The notes under the pieces: model-generated | Seen by the model: the letters and a program-made list of their open reading frames with translations, nothing else | What the model was told of the DNA's origin: nothing | Databases searched by the model: none | Part shown: piece by piece, positions 1-6,770 of the stretch | Position numbering within the stretch: position 1 is the stretch's first letter | Layout: every line of letters starts with the position of its first letter | Assembly: GCA_964247735.1 (NCBI GenBank) | Contig: CAXTVS010000094.1 | Coordinates: 1 to 10,143, forward strand | Source of the DNA: Lichenicola sp964247735 | GTDB lineage: Bacteria > Pseudomonadota > Alphaproteobacteria > Acetobacterales > Acetobacteraceae | Direction: 5' to 3' | Length of the DNA stretch: 10,143 bases | Translations under genes and position numbers: made by a program

Positions 1-236
1 CGCGCCGCGTGCGCCTGGCCCACCTCCTGGCGCAGCATCGCCGGCGTGGCGCCGTATGCCGCGAAGCCGACCGGCATCACCGAGCGGTCTGACAGCTGGT
101 CCAGGATCAGGCGGATCGCGTGGCTGGTCTGCGCCGCCGGTCCGACCAGCAGGACGCCTGGCTCGTCGCCTTGGAGCAGTTCGGCCGCGTCCTCGGCGCG
201 GGCGGCCCTGGCGTCGCCGGGTCGAGTGGAAGACAA
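1..236 (-). CDS. hypothetical protein, 5' part only (runs off the window)
   Basis: An open minus-strand frame runs from about 236 to the window edge. Nearly every codon ends in G or C, which supports real coding. The product was not recognised. Visible pieces are an acidic/Ala-rich start, then LLQGDEPGVLLVGPAAQ, then LILDQLSDRSVMPVGFAAYG, suggestive of an alternating beta/alpha fold. No catalytic motif is seen in the roughly 78 visible residues. The frame holds no ATG or GTG before the conserved-looking part; the first usable codon is TTG at 236-234. An AGGAG lies upstream but about 16 bases away, so the start is uncertain. It sits downstream of the NUDIX/exported-protein pair on the same strand, separated by about 145 bases that contain a hairpin, so it may be a separate transcript. 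Confidence 0.55.
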   Translation of the reverse strand, partial: MSSTRPGDARAARAEDAAELLQGDEPGVLLVGPAAQTSHAIRLILDQLSDRSVMPVGFAAYGATPAMLRQEVGQAHAA

Positions 237-337
237 GGTTGCGATCGGATCGCTCCTGCGTCGACGGACGTGTCGCAGTACACGACACCGGGACACAAAA
301 GTAGACGATCCGGACCTGCAACCGTCATCACGATCAA

Positions 338-360
338 CGGCGCGGCATCATGCCGTGCCG
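338..360 (-). terminator. hairpin downstream of the exported-protein gene, possible terminator
   Basis: The arms GGCGCGGCA (339-347) and TGCCGTGCC (351-359) pair over 9 bp with one G-T pair around a 3-base loop, and C338/G360 extend the stem. It lies about 22 bases past the stop codon of the gene ending at 382. No T-run follows on the minus strand, so it is either a rho-independent terminator without a tail or an RNA 3'-end stabiliser. Function is inferred from position only. Confidence 0.4.
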
Positions 361-381
361 GCCTGTCCTGCTGCGTGGGAC

Positions 382-840
382 CTACTGCATGGGGATCGAC
401 AGGCTCATCCCGCCGCCCGGCTTGGCTCGGCTGGCGTGGTCGCCGTCGAGGGTCGAGCCGGCGGAGAAGCCGTCGCCGGAGAAGTGCCTGGTCGGGGAAT
501 AGAAGCTCGGCTGCAGGCTGGCCTGCTGCTGCGCCGCCAGCGCGTCCGGACCCGGGCCGGGCGCGTCGAGGTCCTGGTCCGGCAGTGGCGCCGGACGCAG
601 CACCTGCGCGTGGGCCGCCTTGACCAGGACGTCGGCGGACGCGAATCCGGTCGGGATCGCCGGCATGGTTGTGGTCCCGGACAGGCTGGCGGTGTCCACC
701 GTCTGCATCCGGCCGACCTCGAGGCCGGCCAGGCGCTGCGGCGCCACGGAGCCGTCTGCGGCGACGCTGCCGGCATGCGCCGCTGCCGGTCCGGACAGAA
801 CGGTGGCGAGACAGGCTGACATCATCCAATGGTGCCTCAA
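382..840 (-). CDS. small exported protein of unknown function
   Basis: A 152-residue protein of no recognised family. Residues 1-23 form a Sec signal peptide: a short basic start, a hydrophobic core around MMSACLATVLSGPAAA, and a signal peptidase I site after AHA. The mature part of about 129 residues is rich in Ala, Pro, Gly and Ser and has no cysteine. It ends in a Gly-rich stretch, PGGGMSLSIPMQ. It is probably periplasmic or surface-exposed. The start is taken as TTG at 840-838 because a perfect AGGAGG lies 5 bases upstream; the ATG codons six and seven residues further in have no ribosome binding site. The TTG overlaps the TGA of the upstream NUDIX gene as TTGA (4-base overlap), so the two are probably co-translated. 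That pairing of a cytosolic hydrolase with an exported protein gives no clear functional hint. A hairpin follows the stop. Confidence 0.72.
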   Translation of the reverse strand: MRHHWMMSACLATVLSGPAAAHAGSVAADGSVAPQRLAGLEVGRMQTVDTASLSGTTTMPAIPTGFASADVLVKAAHAQVLRPAPLPDQDLDAPGPGPDALAAQQQASLQPSFYSPTRHFSGDGFSAGSTLDGDHASRAKPGGGMSLSIPMQ

Positions 841-1472
841 CGTGGCCTCCTGGACATGGGGTGCTGGGGATGCGGCGGGATCTGCTGGCCAGACGGCGCA
901 CCAGGCGTGGCCGCCACCGCCTCGGGCCTGGGGCCGGGAAGGCCGTCGCCGCGCAGGTCGTCGGGCGGGTTGCCTGCCGGCGCCAGCAGCACGCCGTCGC
1001 CGATCCGGTGCCAGGCGTCGAGCGCCCAGCGCACGGTCGGGAACGCGATCTCGCGCCAGGGAATGGAGCCCCAGTCGAACAGCTCGACCTCGAGGCTTTC
1101 GGTCCCGGCGGCGACGTGCGGACGCGCCGGGTCGGCGAAGCGGGCGCGGTAGATGATCTGGACCTGGTCGATCCGGCTTATGCTGTAGAGCGCCAGGATG
1201 CCGTCCAGGACGATGACGGCGCCGGACTCCTCCCGGGTTTCCCGGATCGCGCCTTCGGCGGTGGTCTCGCCGAGCTCCAGGTAGCCGGCCGGAAGCGTCC
1301 AGAAGCCGCGCTGCGGCTCGATGGCCCGCCGGCATAGCAGCACGCGGTCGTCGTGCACGACCACGGCGCCCACGACCACCTTCGGGTTCTCGTAGAACAC
1401 GTGCCCGCAGTCGAGGCAGGACAGCCGTTCCCGCTCCTCGCCGTCAGGGTGGATGCGGGCAAAGCGTGACAT
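837..1472 (-). CDS. NUDIX hydrolase with N-terminal two-Cys zinc-ribbon remnant
   Basis: A 211-residue NUDIX hydrolase, which cleaves nucleoside diphosphates linked to another group and is cytosolic. The full Nudix box is present: Gly63, x5, Glu69, x7, then RETREESG (77-84), matching G-x5-E-x7-R-E-U-x-E-E-x-G with Thr at the U position. Before it is CLDCGH (Cys19, Cys22) followed by FYENPKVVVGAVV. This two-Cys N-terminus is known in COG1051-type NUDIX proteins (ADP-ribose pyrophosphatase-like). The exact substrate cannot be read from sequence. The last 35 or so residues form a Pro/Arg-rich tail beyond the fold, and that tail's DNA carries the ribosome binding site of the next gene. The start is ATG at 1472; no strong Shine-Dalgarno is visible. 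The next gene overlaps by 4 bases. A palindrome sits 62-78 bases upstream of the start and could be an operator. Confidence 0.93.
   Translation of the reverse strand: MSRFARIHPDGEERERLSCLDCGHVFYENPKVVVGAVVVHDDRVLLCRRAIEPQRGFWTLPAGYLELGETTAEGAIRETREESGAVIVLDGILALYSISRIDQVQIIYRARFADPARPHVAAGTESLEVELFDWGSIPWREIAFPTVRWALDAWHRIGDGVLLAPAGNPPDDLRGDGLPGPRPEAVAATPGAPSGQQIPPHPQHPMSRRPR
846..851 (-). promoter_or_regulatory. Shine-Dalgarno AGGAGG for the TTG-started exported protein
   Basis: AGGAGG on the minus strand lies inside the last codons of the NUDIX gene, 5 bases before the TTG at 840. This spacing decides the start: the downstream in-frame ATGs are too far away (17 or more bases). The location supports translational coupling across the TTGA overlap. 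Confidence 0.7.
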
Positions 1473-1533
1473 GACGCGACCGTGATCGAGACGGCCTCTT
1501 GTTTCAACCAGAATCTGCGCAGGGTAACCGATT

Positions 1534-1550
1534 GCATCACGACGTGATGC
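1534..1550. promoter_or_regulatory. perfect 8-bp palindrome between the small ORF and the NUDIX gene
   Basis: GCATCACG and CGTGATGC are perfect inverted copies around a single base. The site lies 13 bases beyond the stop of the small ORF (1563) and about 62 bases upstream of the NUDIX start (1472), in one of the few AT-richer stretches of the window. It could be an operator for a dimeric regulator of the NUDIX gene. A terminator is less likely, because a 1-base spacer gives a poor RNA loop and no T-run follows. No known regulator consensus was recognised. Confidence 0.4.
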
Positions 1551-1562
1551 CGGGACCGTGCC

Positions 1563-1760
1563 TCAGGCCTGGATGTCGAGCAGGCTGCCGCGCCGCGGGA
1601 CGCCACCCGCCGTCGGAAGCGAGGGGGTGGCCGTCGGCGTCGGGGCAAGGCTCCTGGAAGCGGCAGGCATGGCGGACGTGCCGGACGCACCGGCGGAGGC
1701 GGCCGGCTTGGGCGCCGCCGTGGTGCCGGAAAACGCGCCGAAGGAGGTGCTGGCGATCAT
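1563..1760 (-). CDS. small Ala/Ser/Thr/Pro-rich hypothetical protein (65 aa)
   Basis: A 65-residue ORF on the same strand as its neighbours, lying 55 bases after pgk and 90 bases before the NUDIX gene. The product is low-complexity (Ala, Ser, Thr, Pro, Gly) and ends in an ordered-looking tail, RRGSLLDIQA. It has no signal peptide, membrane segment or known domain; it looks intrinsically disordered with a short C-terminal motif. The start is ATG at 1760-1758, since an in-frame TGA just upstream rules out a longer version. There is no clear ribosome binding site, and the start codon lies inside a 9-bp hairpin arm. Low-complexity frames arise easily in DNA this GC-rich, so the gene is plausible but not certain. 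Confidence 0.5.
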   Translation of the reverse strand: MIASTSFGAFSGTTAAPKPAASAGASGTSAMPAASRSLAPTPTATPSLPTAGGVPRRGSLLDIQA

Positions 1761-1788
1761 GACGGGCCGAGCATGGCCGCGTCATGAT
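1756..1788 (-). terminator. strong hairpin after pgk, covering the small ORF start
   Basis: ATCATGACG (1756-1764) pairs perfectly with CGTCATGAT (1780-1788). Inside it, GGCC (1765-1768) pairs with GGCC (1775-1778) around a 6-base loop, with one bulged base (1779). It starts 27 bases past the pgk stop, which suits a transcript end for the tkt-like/gap/pgk operon, but no T-run follows. The distal arm contains the ATG of the small ORF, so in read-through RNA it would hide that start codon. Confidence 0.5.
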
Positions 1789-1815
1789 GAACCAGAGGTT
1801 AACAGGCGCCGGGGA

Positions 1816-3042
1816 TCAGCCCGGCAGCACGATCCCGCGCAGGGACTGCAGCGCCTGGATCCCGGGCAGCGTCTTGCCTTCCAGCCATTCCAGGAACGCG
1901 CCCCCGGCGGTGGACACGTAGGAGAACTCGCCCGCCACGCCGGCATGGCGGAGTGCGGACACGGTGTCGCCGCCGCCGGCGACGGAGCGCAGGCTGCCGG
2001 ATGCGGTCAGCGCGGCCACGGCGCGGGCCAGGGTGCTGGTGCCGACGTCGAAGGGGGCGATCTCGAACGCGCCGAGCGGGCCGTTCCAGACCAGGGTGCG
2101 CAGCCGCGCCACCTCCTCGGCCAGGTGCGCCACGGTGAGCGGGCCGGCGTCGAGGATCATGCTGTCGGGCGGCACGGCGTCGATCGCCACCGTCTCGCTG
2201 GGCGCCCCGGCCTTGAACTCGCGCGCCACCACCGCGTCGGTCGGCAGCAGGATGCGGCAGCCGCGCGCCTCGGCCTGCGCGGTGATGGCGCGCGCGGTGT
2301 CGTGCATGTCGGCTTCCTGCAGCGACCGGCCGACCGGCACGCCGCGTGCCGCGAGAAACGTGTTGGCCATCGCGCCGCCGATGATCAGCACGTCGACGCG
2401 GCCCACGATGTTGCCGAGCAGGTCGAGCTTGGTGGAGATCTTGGCACCTCCCACCACCGCGCCGACCGGACGCTCGGGGTTCTCCAGCGCCAGGGTCAGC
2501 GCCTGGAGCTCGGCCTGCATCAGCCGTCCGGCATGGGCCGGCAGGTGACGCGCCACGCCCTCGGTGGAGGCGTGGGCGCGGTGGGCGGCGGAGAACGCGT
2601 CGTTGACGTAGATGTCGGCGAGCGAGGCGAGGGAGCGGGACAGCTCCGGGTCGTTCGCCTCCTCGCCGGCGTGGTAGCGGGTGTTCTCCAGCACCAGCAC
2701 CTCGCCGTCGCGCAGCGCCGCGACCGCGGCCTCGGCGTCCGGCCCGATGCAGTCCGGTGCCCACGACACCGGATGGCCGAGCACGGTGGCGAGCGCCTCG
2801 CGCACCGGCGCCAGCGACATCTCCGGCACCCGGCGGCCCTTGGGACGGTCGAAATGGCTGACCACGATCACCCGCGCGCCCTTGTCGGCGAGCTCGCGTA
2901 TGGTGGGGGTCAGGCGCTCGATGCGGGTGAGGTCGGTGATCCGGCCTTCCCGCACCGGCACGTTGAGGTCGGCCCGCAGCAGCACCCGCCTGCCGGCGCA
3001 GTCGAGGTCGTCGATGGTCCGGAACGAGGCGGAAGCTGCCAC
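1816..3042 (-). CDS. pgk: phosphoglycerate kinase
   Basis: A 408-residue cytosolic phosphoglycerate kinase that interconverts 1,3-bisphosphoglycerate + ADP and 3-phosphoglycerate + ATP. The length is normal for the family. The N-terminal 3PG-binding domain shows RADLNVPV (Arg23, Asp25, Asn27), SHFDRPKG (62-69; many PGKs have SHLGRPKG), LENTRYHAGEE and YVNDAFSAAHRAHAS. The hinge and C-terminal nucleotide domain show VGGAKISTKLDLL, LIIGGAMANTFL, WNGPLGAFE, GGGDTVSAL and STAGGAFLEWLEG. All expected catalytic segments are present, so the enzyme should be active. The start is GTG at 3042-3040, only 2 bases after the gap stop, with GGAG inside the end of gap as ribosome binding site; no ATG fits before the conserved R-x-D-x-N motif. 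It is third in the tkt-like/gap/pgk operon and uses the product of gap directly. A hairpin follows it. Confidence 0.97.
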   Translation of the reverse strand: MAASASFRTIDDLDCAGRRVLLRADLNVPVREGRITDLTRIERLTPTIRELADKGARVIVVSHFDRPKGRRVPEMSLAPVREALATVLGHPVSWAPDCIGPDAEAAVAALRDGEVLVLENTRYHAGEEANDPELSRSLASLADIYVNDAFSAAHRAHASTEGVARHLPAHAGRLMQAELQALTLALENPERPVGAVVGGAKISTKLDLLGNIVGRVDVLIIGGAMANTFLAARGVPVGRSLQEADMHDTARAITAQAEARGCRILLPTDAVVAREFKAGAPSETVAIDAVPPDSMILDAGPLTVAHLAEEVARLRTLVWNGPLGAFEIAPFDVGTSTLARAVAALTASGSLRSVAGGGDTVSALRHAGVAGEFSYVSTAGGAFLEWLEGKTLPGIQALQSLRGIVLPG

Positions 3043-3044
3043 GG

Positions 3045-4064
3045 TCAGAGGGCTCCGAACACGGCGGCGGTGTCGGCCATGCGGTTGGAGAAGCCCCACT
3101 CGTTGTCGTACCAGCCGCACACGCGCACCAGCTTGCCACCGTCGATCAGCGCGGTCTGGGTGCTGTCGAACGAGCAGGAGGCGGGCTGGTGGTTGAAGTC
3201 GGTGCTGACGCAGGGGTCGGACGAGTAGACCACGATGTTCTTGAGCGCGCCGCCGGCGGCGTCCTTGAACAGGGCGTTCACCTCGTCGACCGAGCCCGGT
3301 GCGGTGCGCGGCACGAAGTCGAGCGAGACCAGCGACACGTTGGGGGTGGGCACGCGGATCGCGGTGCCGTCCAGCTTGCCCTTGAGCTGCGGCAGCACCA
3401 GCCCGACCGCACGCGCGGCGCCGGTGGAGGTCGGGATCATGTTCAGCGCCGAGGCACGGGCGCGGTGCGGGTCCTTGTGCAGGGTGTCCACGGTGCGCTG
3501 GTCGCCGGTGTAGGAGTGGATGGTGACCATGTAGCCGCGCTCGATGCCGAACGCGCGGTCCAGCACCATCGCCATCGGCGCCAGGCAGTTGGTGGTGCAG
3601 GAGGCATTGGAGATGACGGTCATCTCCGAGGTGATGGTGTCGTGGTTGACGCCGAACACGATCGTCGCGTCCACGCCGTCGGCCGGCGCGGAGACCAGCA
3701 CCTTGCGGGCGCCGGCGGTGATCAGCTGCGACGCGGCCTCCTTCTTGGTGAACAGGCCGGTGCACTCCATCGCCACGTCGATCCCCTGGTAGGGCACCTT
3801 GGACGGGTCGCGCTCGGCCGACACGGTGATCGGCGCGTAGGAGCGCCCCTGGGCCTCGATGGCGATGGTGTTGCCGTCCACCGCGATCGTGCCAGGAAAG
3901 CGGCCGTGCACGCTGTCGTAGCGCAGCAGGTGGGCGTTGTCGGCGACCGAGCCGAGGTCGTTGATCGCGACCACCTCCACGTCGCTGCGTCCGCTTTCGA
4001 TGATGCCGCGCAGGACCAGACGGCCAATGCGTCCGAAGCCGTTGATGGCGAGCTTGACTGCCAT
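3045..4064 (-). CDS. gap: type I glyceraldehyde-3-phosphate dehydrogenase
   Basis: A 339-residue cytosolic enzyme that oxidises glyceraldehyde 3-phosphate with phosphate to 1,3-bisphosphoglycerate. The NAD-binding Rossmann domain opens with LAINGFGRIGRLVLR and has Asn35-Asp36 in AINDL, the pattern usual for NAD preference. The catalytic domain has SNASCTTNCLAP with the nucleophile Cys156, HSYTGDQ with His183, then ASALNMIPTSTGAA, and a C-terminal GWYDNEWGFSNRM. All catalytic residues expected for the family are present and the length is typical. The start is ATG at 4064, with GAAGGA about 11 bases upstream beginning at the stop codon of the transketolase-like gene, 17 bases away. pgk follows 2 bases after its stop, so co-transcription is very likely. 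Calvin-cycle use cannot be excluded, but no other Calvin gene is in the window. Confidence 0.97.
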   Translation of the reverse strand: MAVKLAINGFGRIGRLVLRGIIESGRSDVEVVAINDLGSVADNAHLLRYDSVHGRFPGTIAVDGNTIAIEAQGRSYAPITVSAERDPSKVPYQGIDVAMECTGLFTKKEAASQLITAGARKVLVSAPADGVDATIVFGVNHDTITSEMTVISNASCTTNCLAPMAMVLDRAFGIERGYMVTIHSYTGDQRTVDTLHKDPHRARASALNMIPTSTGAARAVGLVLPQLKGKLDGTAIRVPTPNVSLVSLDFVPRTAPGSVDEVNALFKDAAGGALKNIVVYSSDPCVSTDFNHQPASCSFDSTQTALIDGGKLVRVCGWYDNEWGFSNRMADTAAVFGAL

Positions 4065-4081
4065 GGAAATGCTGTTCCTTC

Positions 4082-6061
4082 TCAAACCAAACCTGTGTCG
4101 GGACGAACCGGTCCCAGCCGCCGGCGCACGCGCGCCGCCACCTGCTCCGGCGTGATGCCGGTCCGGCGGGACGACGGGCCGGAAGGCCCGGTGTCGAAGC
4201 CGTCCATGCCGATGAAGACGCCGTCGGCGCCGAGCCAGCGCTCCCAGCCGAAGCCGGACGCCGCCTCGATGCCGATCCGCAGCGCCTCGCCCAGGATCTC
4301 CGCACGATAGGCCGCCGGCTGCGCCGCGAACAGTTCCCAGCACGGCAGCGACACCACCGCAACAGAAATTCCCGCCTGCCCCAGCAGCGCGCGGGCGTCG
4401 AGCGCCACCGCCACCTCCGGTCCGGTGGCGATCAGCGTCGCCAGGCGCGGCCCGTCCGCCGGAGCGCGCAGGTAGCCGCCGCGGGCGCACAACTGTTCCC
4501 GCCGCGGCGCCGCGGGATCCTCGGGCGGACCGGCGGCCGCGACGGGGGAGGACGTGGCGGCGGAGGACACCGCGATCAGGCTCGGACCGTCGTCGCGACG
4601 CAGCGCCAGCTCCCAGCAGGCGACCATCTCGGCATGGTCGGCAGGGCGGAACAGCGCCACCTCGGGCATCGCGCGCAGGCTGGCCAGCTGCTCCACCGGC
4701 TGCCAGCCGGCACCGTCGGCGCCAGGCTGCAGCCCGTCGTCGCCGAGCAGGTAGATCACCGGCTGGCCCATCAGCGCCGCCAGGCGCAGTGCCGGCCGCA
4801 TCCGGTCGATCGACACCACCGAGGCGCCCAGCACCGGACGCGCGCCGCCATGCAGGGACAGCCCGTTGGTCAACGCCGCCATGCCGTGTTCCTGCACGCC
4901 GCAGGCGAGGTGCCGGACCGCCCGTCCGGGGACGCCAGCCTGGCTGTCGGCCTGCGGCAGGGGAGCGGCGAGGCGGGCGCCGGCACGGGAATGCAGCGTC
5001 ATCATTTCCGGCAGCAGCCCGCACAGCAGCTCCAGGCCGGTCCGGGCGGTGTCGAGCGTTCCGGCAAGGCAGGACCTGAGCCGGCTGTCCCGCGCGTCGC
5101 CATCCCGGTCCGGCTCCCGCTGCCGGCTCCAGCCGGTGGCCCAGCCCTGGCGCCAGTCGGCGGGCATGCGGCCGGCCAGCGTGCGTCCGAACTCGTCGTG
5201 CAGCCGGTGACGGGCCAGCCGTCGCAGCCAGCTGCGGCGGGCGACCGCGCCACGCTGTCCGCAGGCAGCCCAGGCGGCCTCCGCCTCCTGGTCCGGGCCG
5301 GGCAGGCCGTCGCTGCCCGGAACAGGCCGGCGGACGGGCTGGCAGGCGAGCAGGGTCGGCCGCCGGTTGCGCATCGCGCGCAGCATGGCGGCGGCCAGCG
5401 CCTCCGGGTCGTCGCGGTTCACGCGGCGCACCGCCCAGCCCGAGGCGGCGAAGCGGGTCATCGCCTCGGCCTGGCTGTCCGGCGCGACCGCGGCGTCGGA
5501 CAGCACCACCAGCTTGTCGAGTCCCATCCGGCCGGCCAGGAACGCCGCCTCCAGCGACACCCCGGCGGCAAGGTCGGTCTCGCAGGCCAGCACCCAGGTG
5601 CGGTGGTCGACCAGGGTGCGGCCGAAGCGTCCGGCCAGCGCCCGCTCCGCCATCGCCATGCCCACGGCGGCGGCGAAGCCCTGGCCGGGCGGCCCCGACG
5701 CGGTCTCGATCGCCGGATGCTGGCCGAAGGCGCAGCCGGGTGGTACCGCCCCATGGCCGGTGAGCCGCAGCAGCGCCCGAAGCAGCGGCAGGAACCGGGC
5801 CGAGGACAGCACGAAGCGGTCGCGGTCGGGCCAGGACGGGTCGGCGACGTCGTAGCGGAGGAACCGGCTCCACAGCACGCTCGCCGCCAGCGCCATGCCG
5901 GCATCCGGCATCCCGTCCGGCTCGTCGGCCGGGATCGTGCGGCGCAGCCGGGCGGCAAGGGCGCGGACCGGGGCCGCACCGGCGACGTCCGCCGGTAACA
6001 TCCGGCGGGACGCGTGGTCGGACGGGTCCGGCTCGTCCTGCTGACCGCCGAAGCGCTCCAT
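4082..6061 (-). CDS. transketolase-like protein with degenerate active site
   Basis: A 659-residue protein with the full domain order of transketolase, close to the family's usual 660-680. Recognisable stretches are PSWPDRDRFVLSS (75-87), GPPGQG (123-128), the GVQEHGMAAL and NGLSLHGG region (388-406), QPVEQLASLR (454-463), LIATGPEV (543-550) and the C-terminal GFGWERWLGADGVFIGM. Many ThDP and substrate residues are changed. The His of SGHPG is absent (DEPDGMPDAGMA); the His of SNGHGS is absent (SSARFLP); the metal-binding GDG is CET (160-162) and its partner Asn is Ala; the GSADL segment is lost; the Phe-rich ThDP ring pocket is SVVSID; and the EDGPTHQ His is Trp453. The catalytic Glu (Glu391) is kept. 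The ORF is intact with strong GC third positions, so it does not look like a decaying pseudogene. The start is ATG at 6061, with AGGAAG 8 bases upstream. It leads the gap-pgk operon, where relatives would be expected to carry an active tkt. Catalytic loss is my inference from motif comparison by memory; a regulatory or structural role is possible. Confidence 0.85.
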   Translation of the reverse strand: MERFGGQQDEPDPSDHASRRMLPADVAGAAPVRALAARLRRTIPADEPDGMPDAGMALAASVLWSRFLRYDVADPSWPDRDRFVLSSARFLPLLRALLRLTGHGAVPPGCAFGQHPAIETASGPPGQGFAAAVGMAMAERALAGRFGRTLVDHRTWVLACETDLAAGVSLEAAFLAGRMGLDKLVVLSDAAVAPDSQAEAMTRFAASGWAVRRVNRDDPEALAAAMLRAMRNRRPTLLACQPVRRPVPGSDGLPGPDQEAEAAWAACGQRGAVARRSWLRRLARHRLHDEFGRTLAGRMPADWRQGWATGWSRQREPDRDGDARDSRLRSCLAGTLDTARTGLELLCGLLPEMMTLHSRAGARLAAPLPQADSQAGVPGRAVRHLACGVQEHGMAALTNGLSLHGGARPVLGASVVSIDRMRPALRLAALMGQPVIYLLGDDGLQPGADGAGWQPVEQLASLRAMPEVALFRPADHAEMVACWELALRRDDGPSLIAVSSAATSSPVAAAGPPEDPAAPRREQLCARGGYLRAPADGPRLATLIATGPEVAVALDARALLGQAGISVAVVSLPCWELFAAQPAAYRAEILGEALRIGIEAASGFGWERWLGADGVFIGMDGFDTGPSGPSSRRTGITPEQVAARVRRRLGPVRPDTGLV

Positions 6062-6122
6062 TCAACGGTCTTCCTGGCTTCCCGGCACGCCTGCCCGGAC
6101 ACCGCCGCCCGGCACCGGGGCG

Positions 6123-6152
6123 GTCATAGGAGAGGAGGGCAGGCCGCGGCAA
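6123..6152 (-). promoter_or_regulatory. candidate promoter for the transketolase-like/gap/pgk operon
   Basis: On the minus strand TTGCCG (6152-6147) is followed after 18 bases by TATGAC (6128-6123), a moderate match to sigma-70 -35 and -10 boxes. It would start transcription about 55 bases before the ATG at 6061. This is a weak call based on consensus only, in the 162-base divergent region shared with the lipoprotein gene. Confidence 0.3.
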
Positions 6153-6223
6153 CCTCCGTCGGATGCAGGCCGGTGGCGGCTGCGCTTGCGAGGCTCCGGG
6201 CTTCCTGCGAGGCTTCGCGCACC

Positions 6224-6727
6224 ATGCACGACATCGTCCCGACGCACCGCATTCCGCCTGCCGCGTCGGGGCGGCCGGCTTCCGTTCCGGCGCGCGCGCT
6301 GCTCGTGGTGGCCGCACTGGGGGCGCTGGGGGGCTGCAAGCTGGTCGACCAGCGCACCTTCGACGCCCGCACCGACCGCAAGCCGGTGCCGCACGTCCCG
6401 CCGCCGCCGCCGGGGCGGCCACCCCCGCCGCCGCTGGCGCTGGTGCGGTTTGGCACCGGGCCGGAGGACTGGCAGCCCGGCCTGTCCGCGATCGTCCGGC
6501 AGGCGCTGGCGCGGAAGCCGCTGGCATTGTTCCGGGTGGAAACGGTGGTGCCGGCGAAGGGCACGCCGCAGGCGCAGGCCGTGGTTCTCGCCGACGCGGC
6601 CGGCCGCCGCGGGCGGATGGTGGCCGACACGATCGTGGCCGCGGGCGCGTCGTCGTCGCAGGTCGAGATGACCGCGTCCAGCGACGCCGCGGTGACGCAG
6701 CCCGAGGTCCGGGTCACGGTACGGTAG
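6224..6727 (+). CDS. proline-rich lipoprotein, possible OmpA-like C-terminal fold
   Basis: A 167-residue predicted lipoprotein of no named family. Residues about 22-38 form a lipoprotein signal peptide with a hydrophobic core (ARALLVVAALGALG) and lipobox LGGC, giving lipid-modified Cys38. Residue 39 is Lys, so there is no Asp+2 inner-membrane retention signal and the outer membrane is likely. A tract of Pro (residues 59-70, PPPPPGRPPPPP) then forms an extended linker. The C-terminal 97 residues alternate predicted strands and helices (LALVRFGTG, VADTIVAAGASSSQVEMTA, PEVRVTVR) in a way that faintly recalls OmpA-like peptidoglycan-binding domains, but the key binding residues are not evident. 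The start is ATG at 6224, with GAGG about 11 bases upstream; the same frame is open back to 6014, but that part overlaps the divergent gene and would bury the signal peptide. It diverges from the transketolase-like operon. Confidence 0.8.
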   Translation: MHDIVPTHRIPPAASGRPASVPARALLVVAALGALGGCKLVDQRTFDARTDRKPVPHVPPPPPGRPPPPPLALVRFGTGPEDWQPGLSAIVRQALARKPLALFRVETVVPAKGTPQAQAVVLADAAGRRGRMVADTIVAAGASSSQVEMTASSDAAVTQPEVRVTVR

Positions 6728-6770
6728 GCTGGCGCCGATCGGCAAGGCCGGGGCGGAGGGGCGGTGTCCG

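Noticed and set aside
1558..3228. A 556-codon plus-strand open frame
   Set aside because: It is antisense to pgk and the small ORF, rich in His/Arg/Gly/Ala with no domain, as expected from GC-rich antisense DNA.
1816..4362. An 848-codon open frame containing pgk
   Set aside because: The part upstream of 3042 is a shadow of gap and the transketolase-like gene; the conserved PGK N-terminus begins right after the GTG.
6105..6123. GC hairpin (CCGCCC / GGGCGG) in the divergent region as a regulatory element
   Set aside because: A 6-bp all-GC stem is expected by chance in DNA of this composition and nothing else marks it.
3045..6527. A 1160-codon open frame that looks like a fusion of gap with a long upstream domain
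   Set aside because: Only the last 340 codons are gap. The upstream part is an Arg/Pro/Gly-rich shadow of the transketolase-like gene on the same strand in another frame, and gap has its own ATG and ribosome binding site at 4064.
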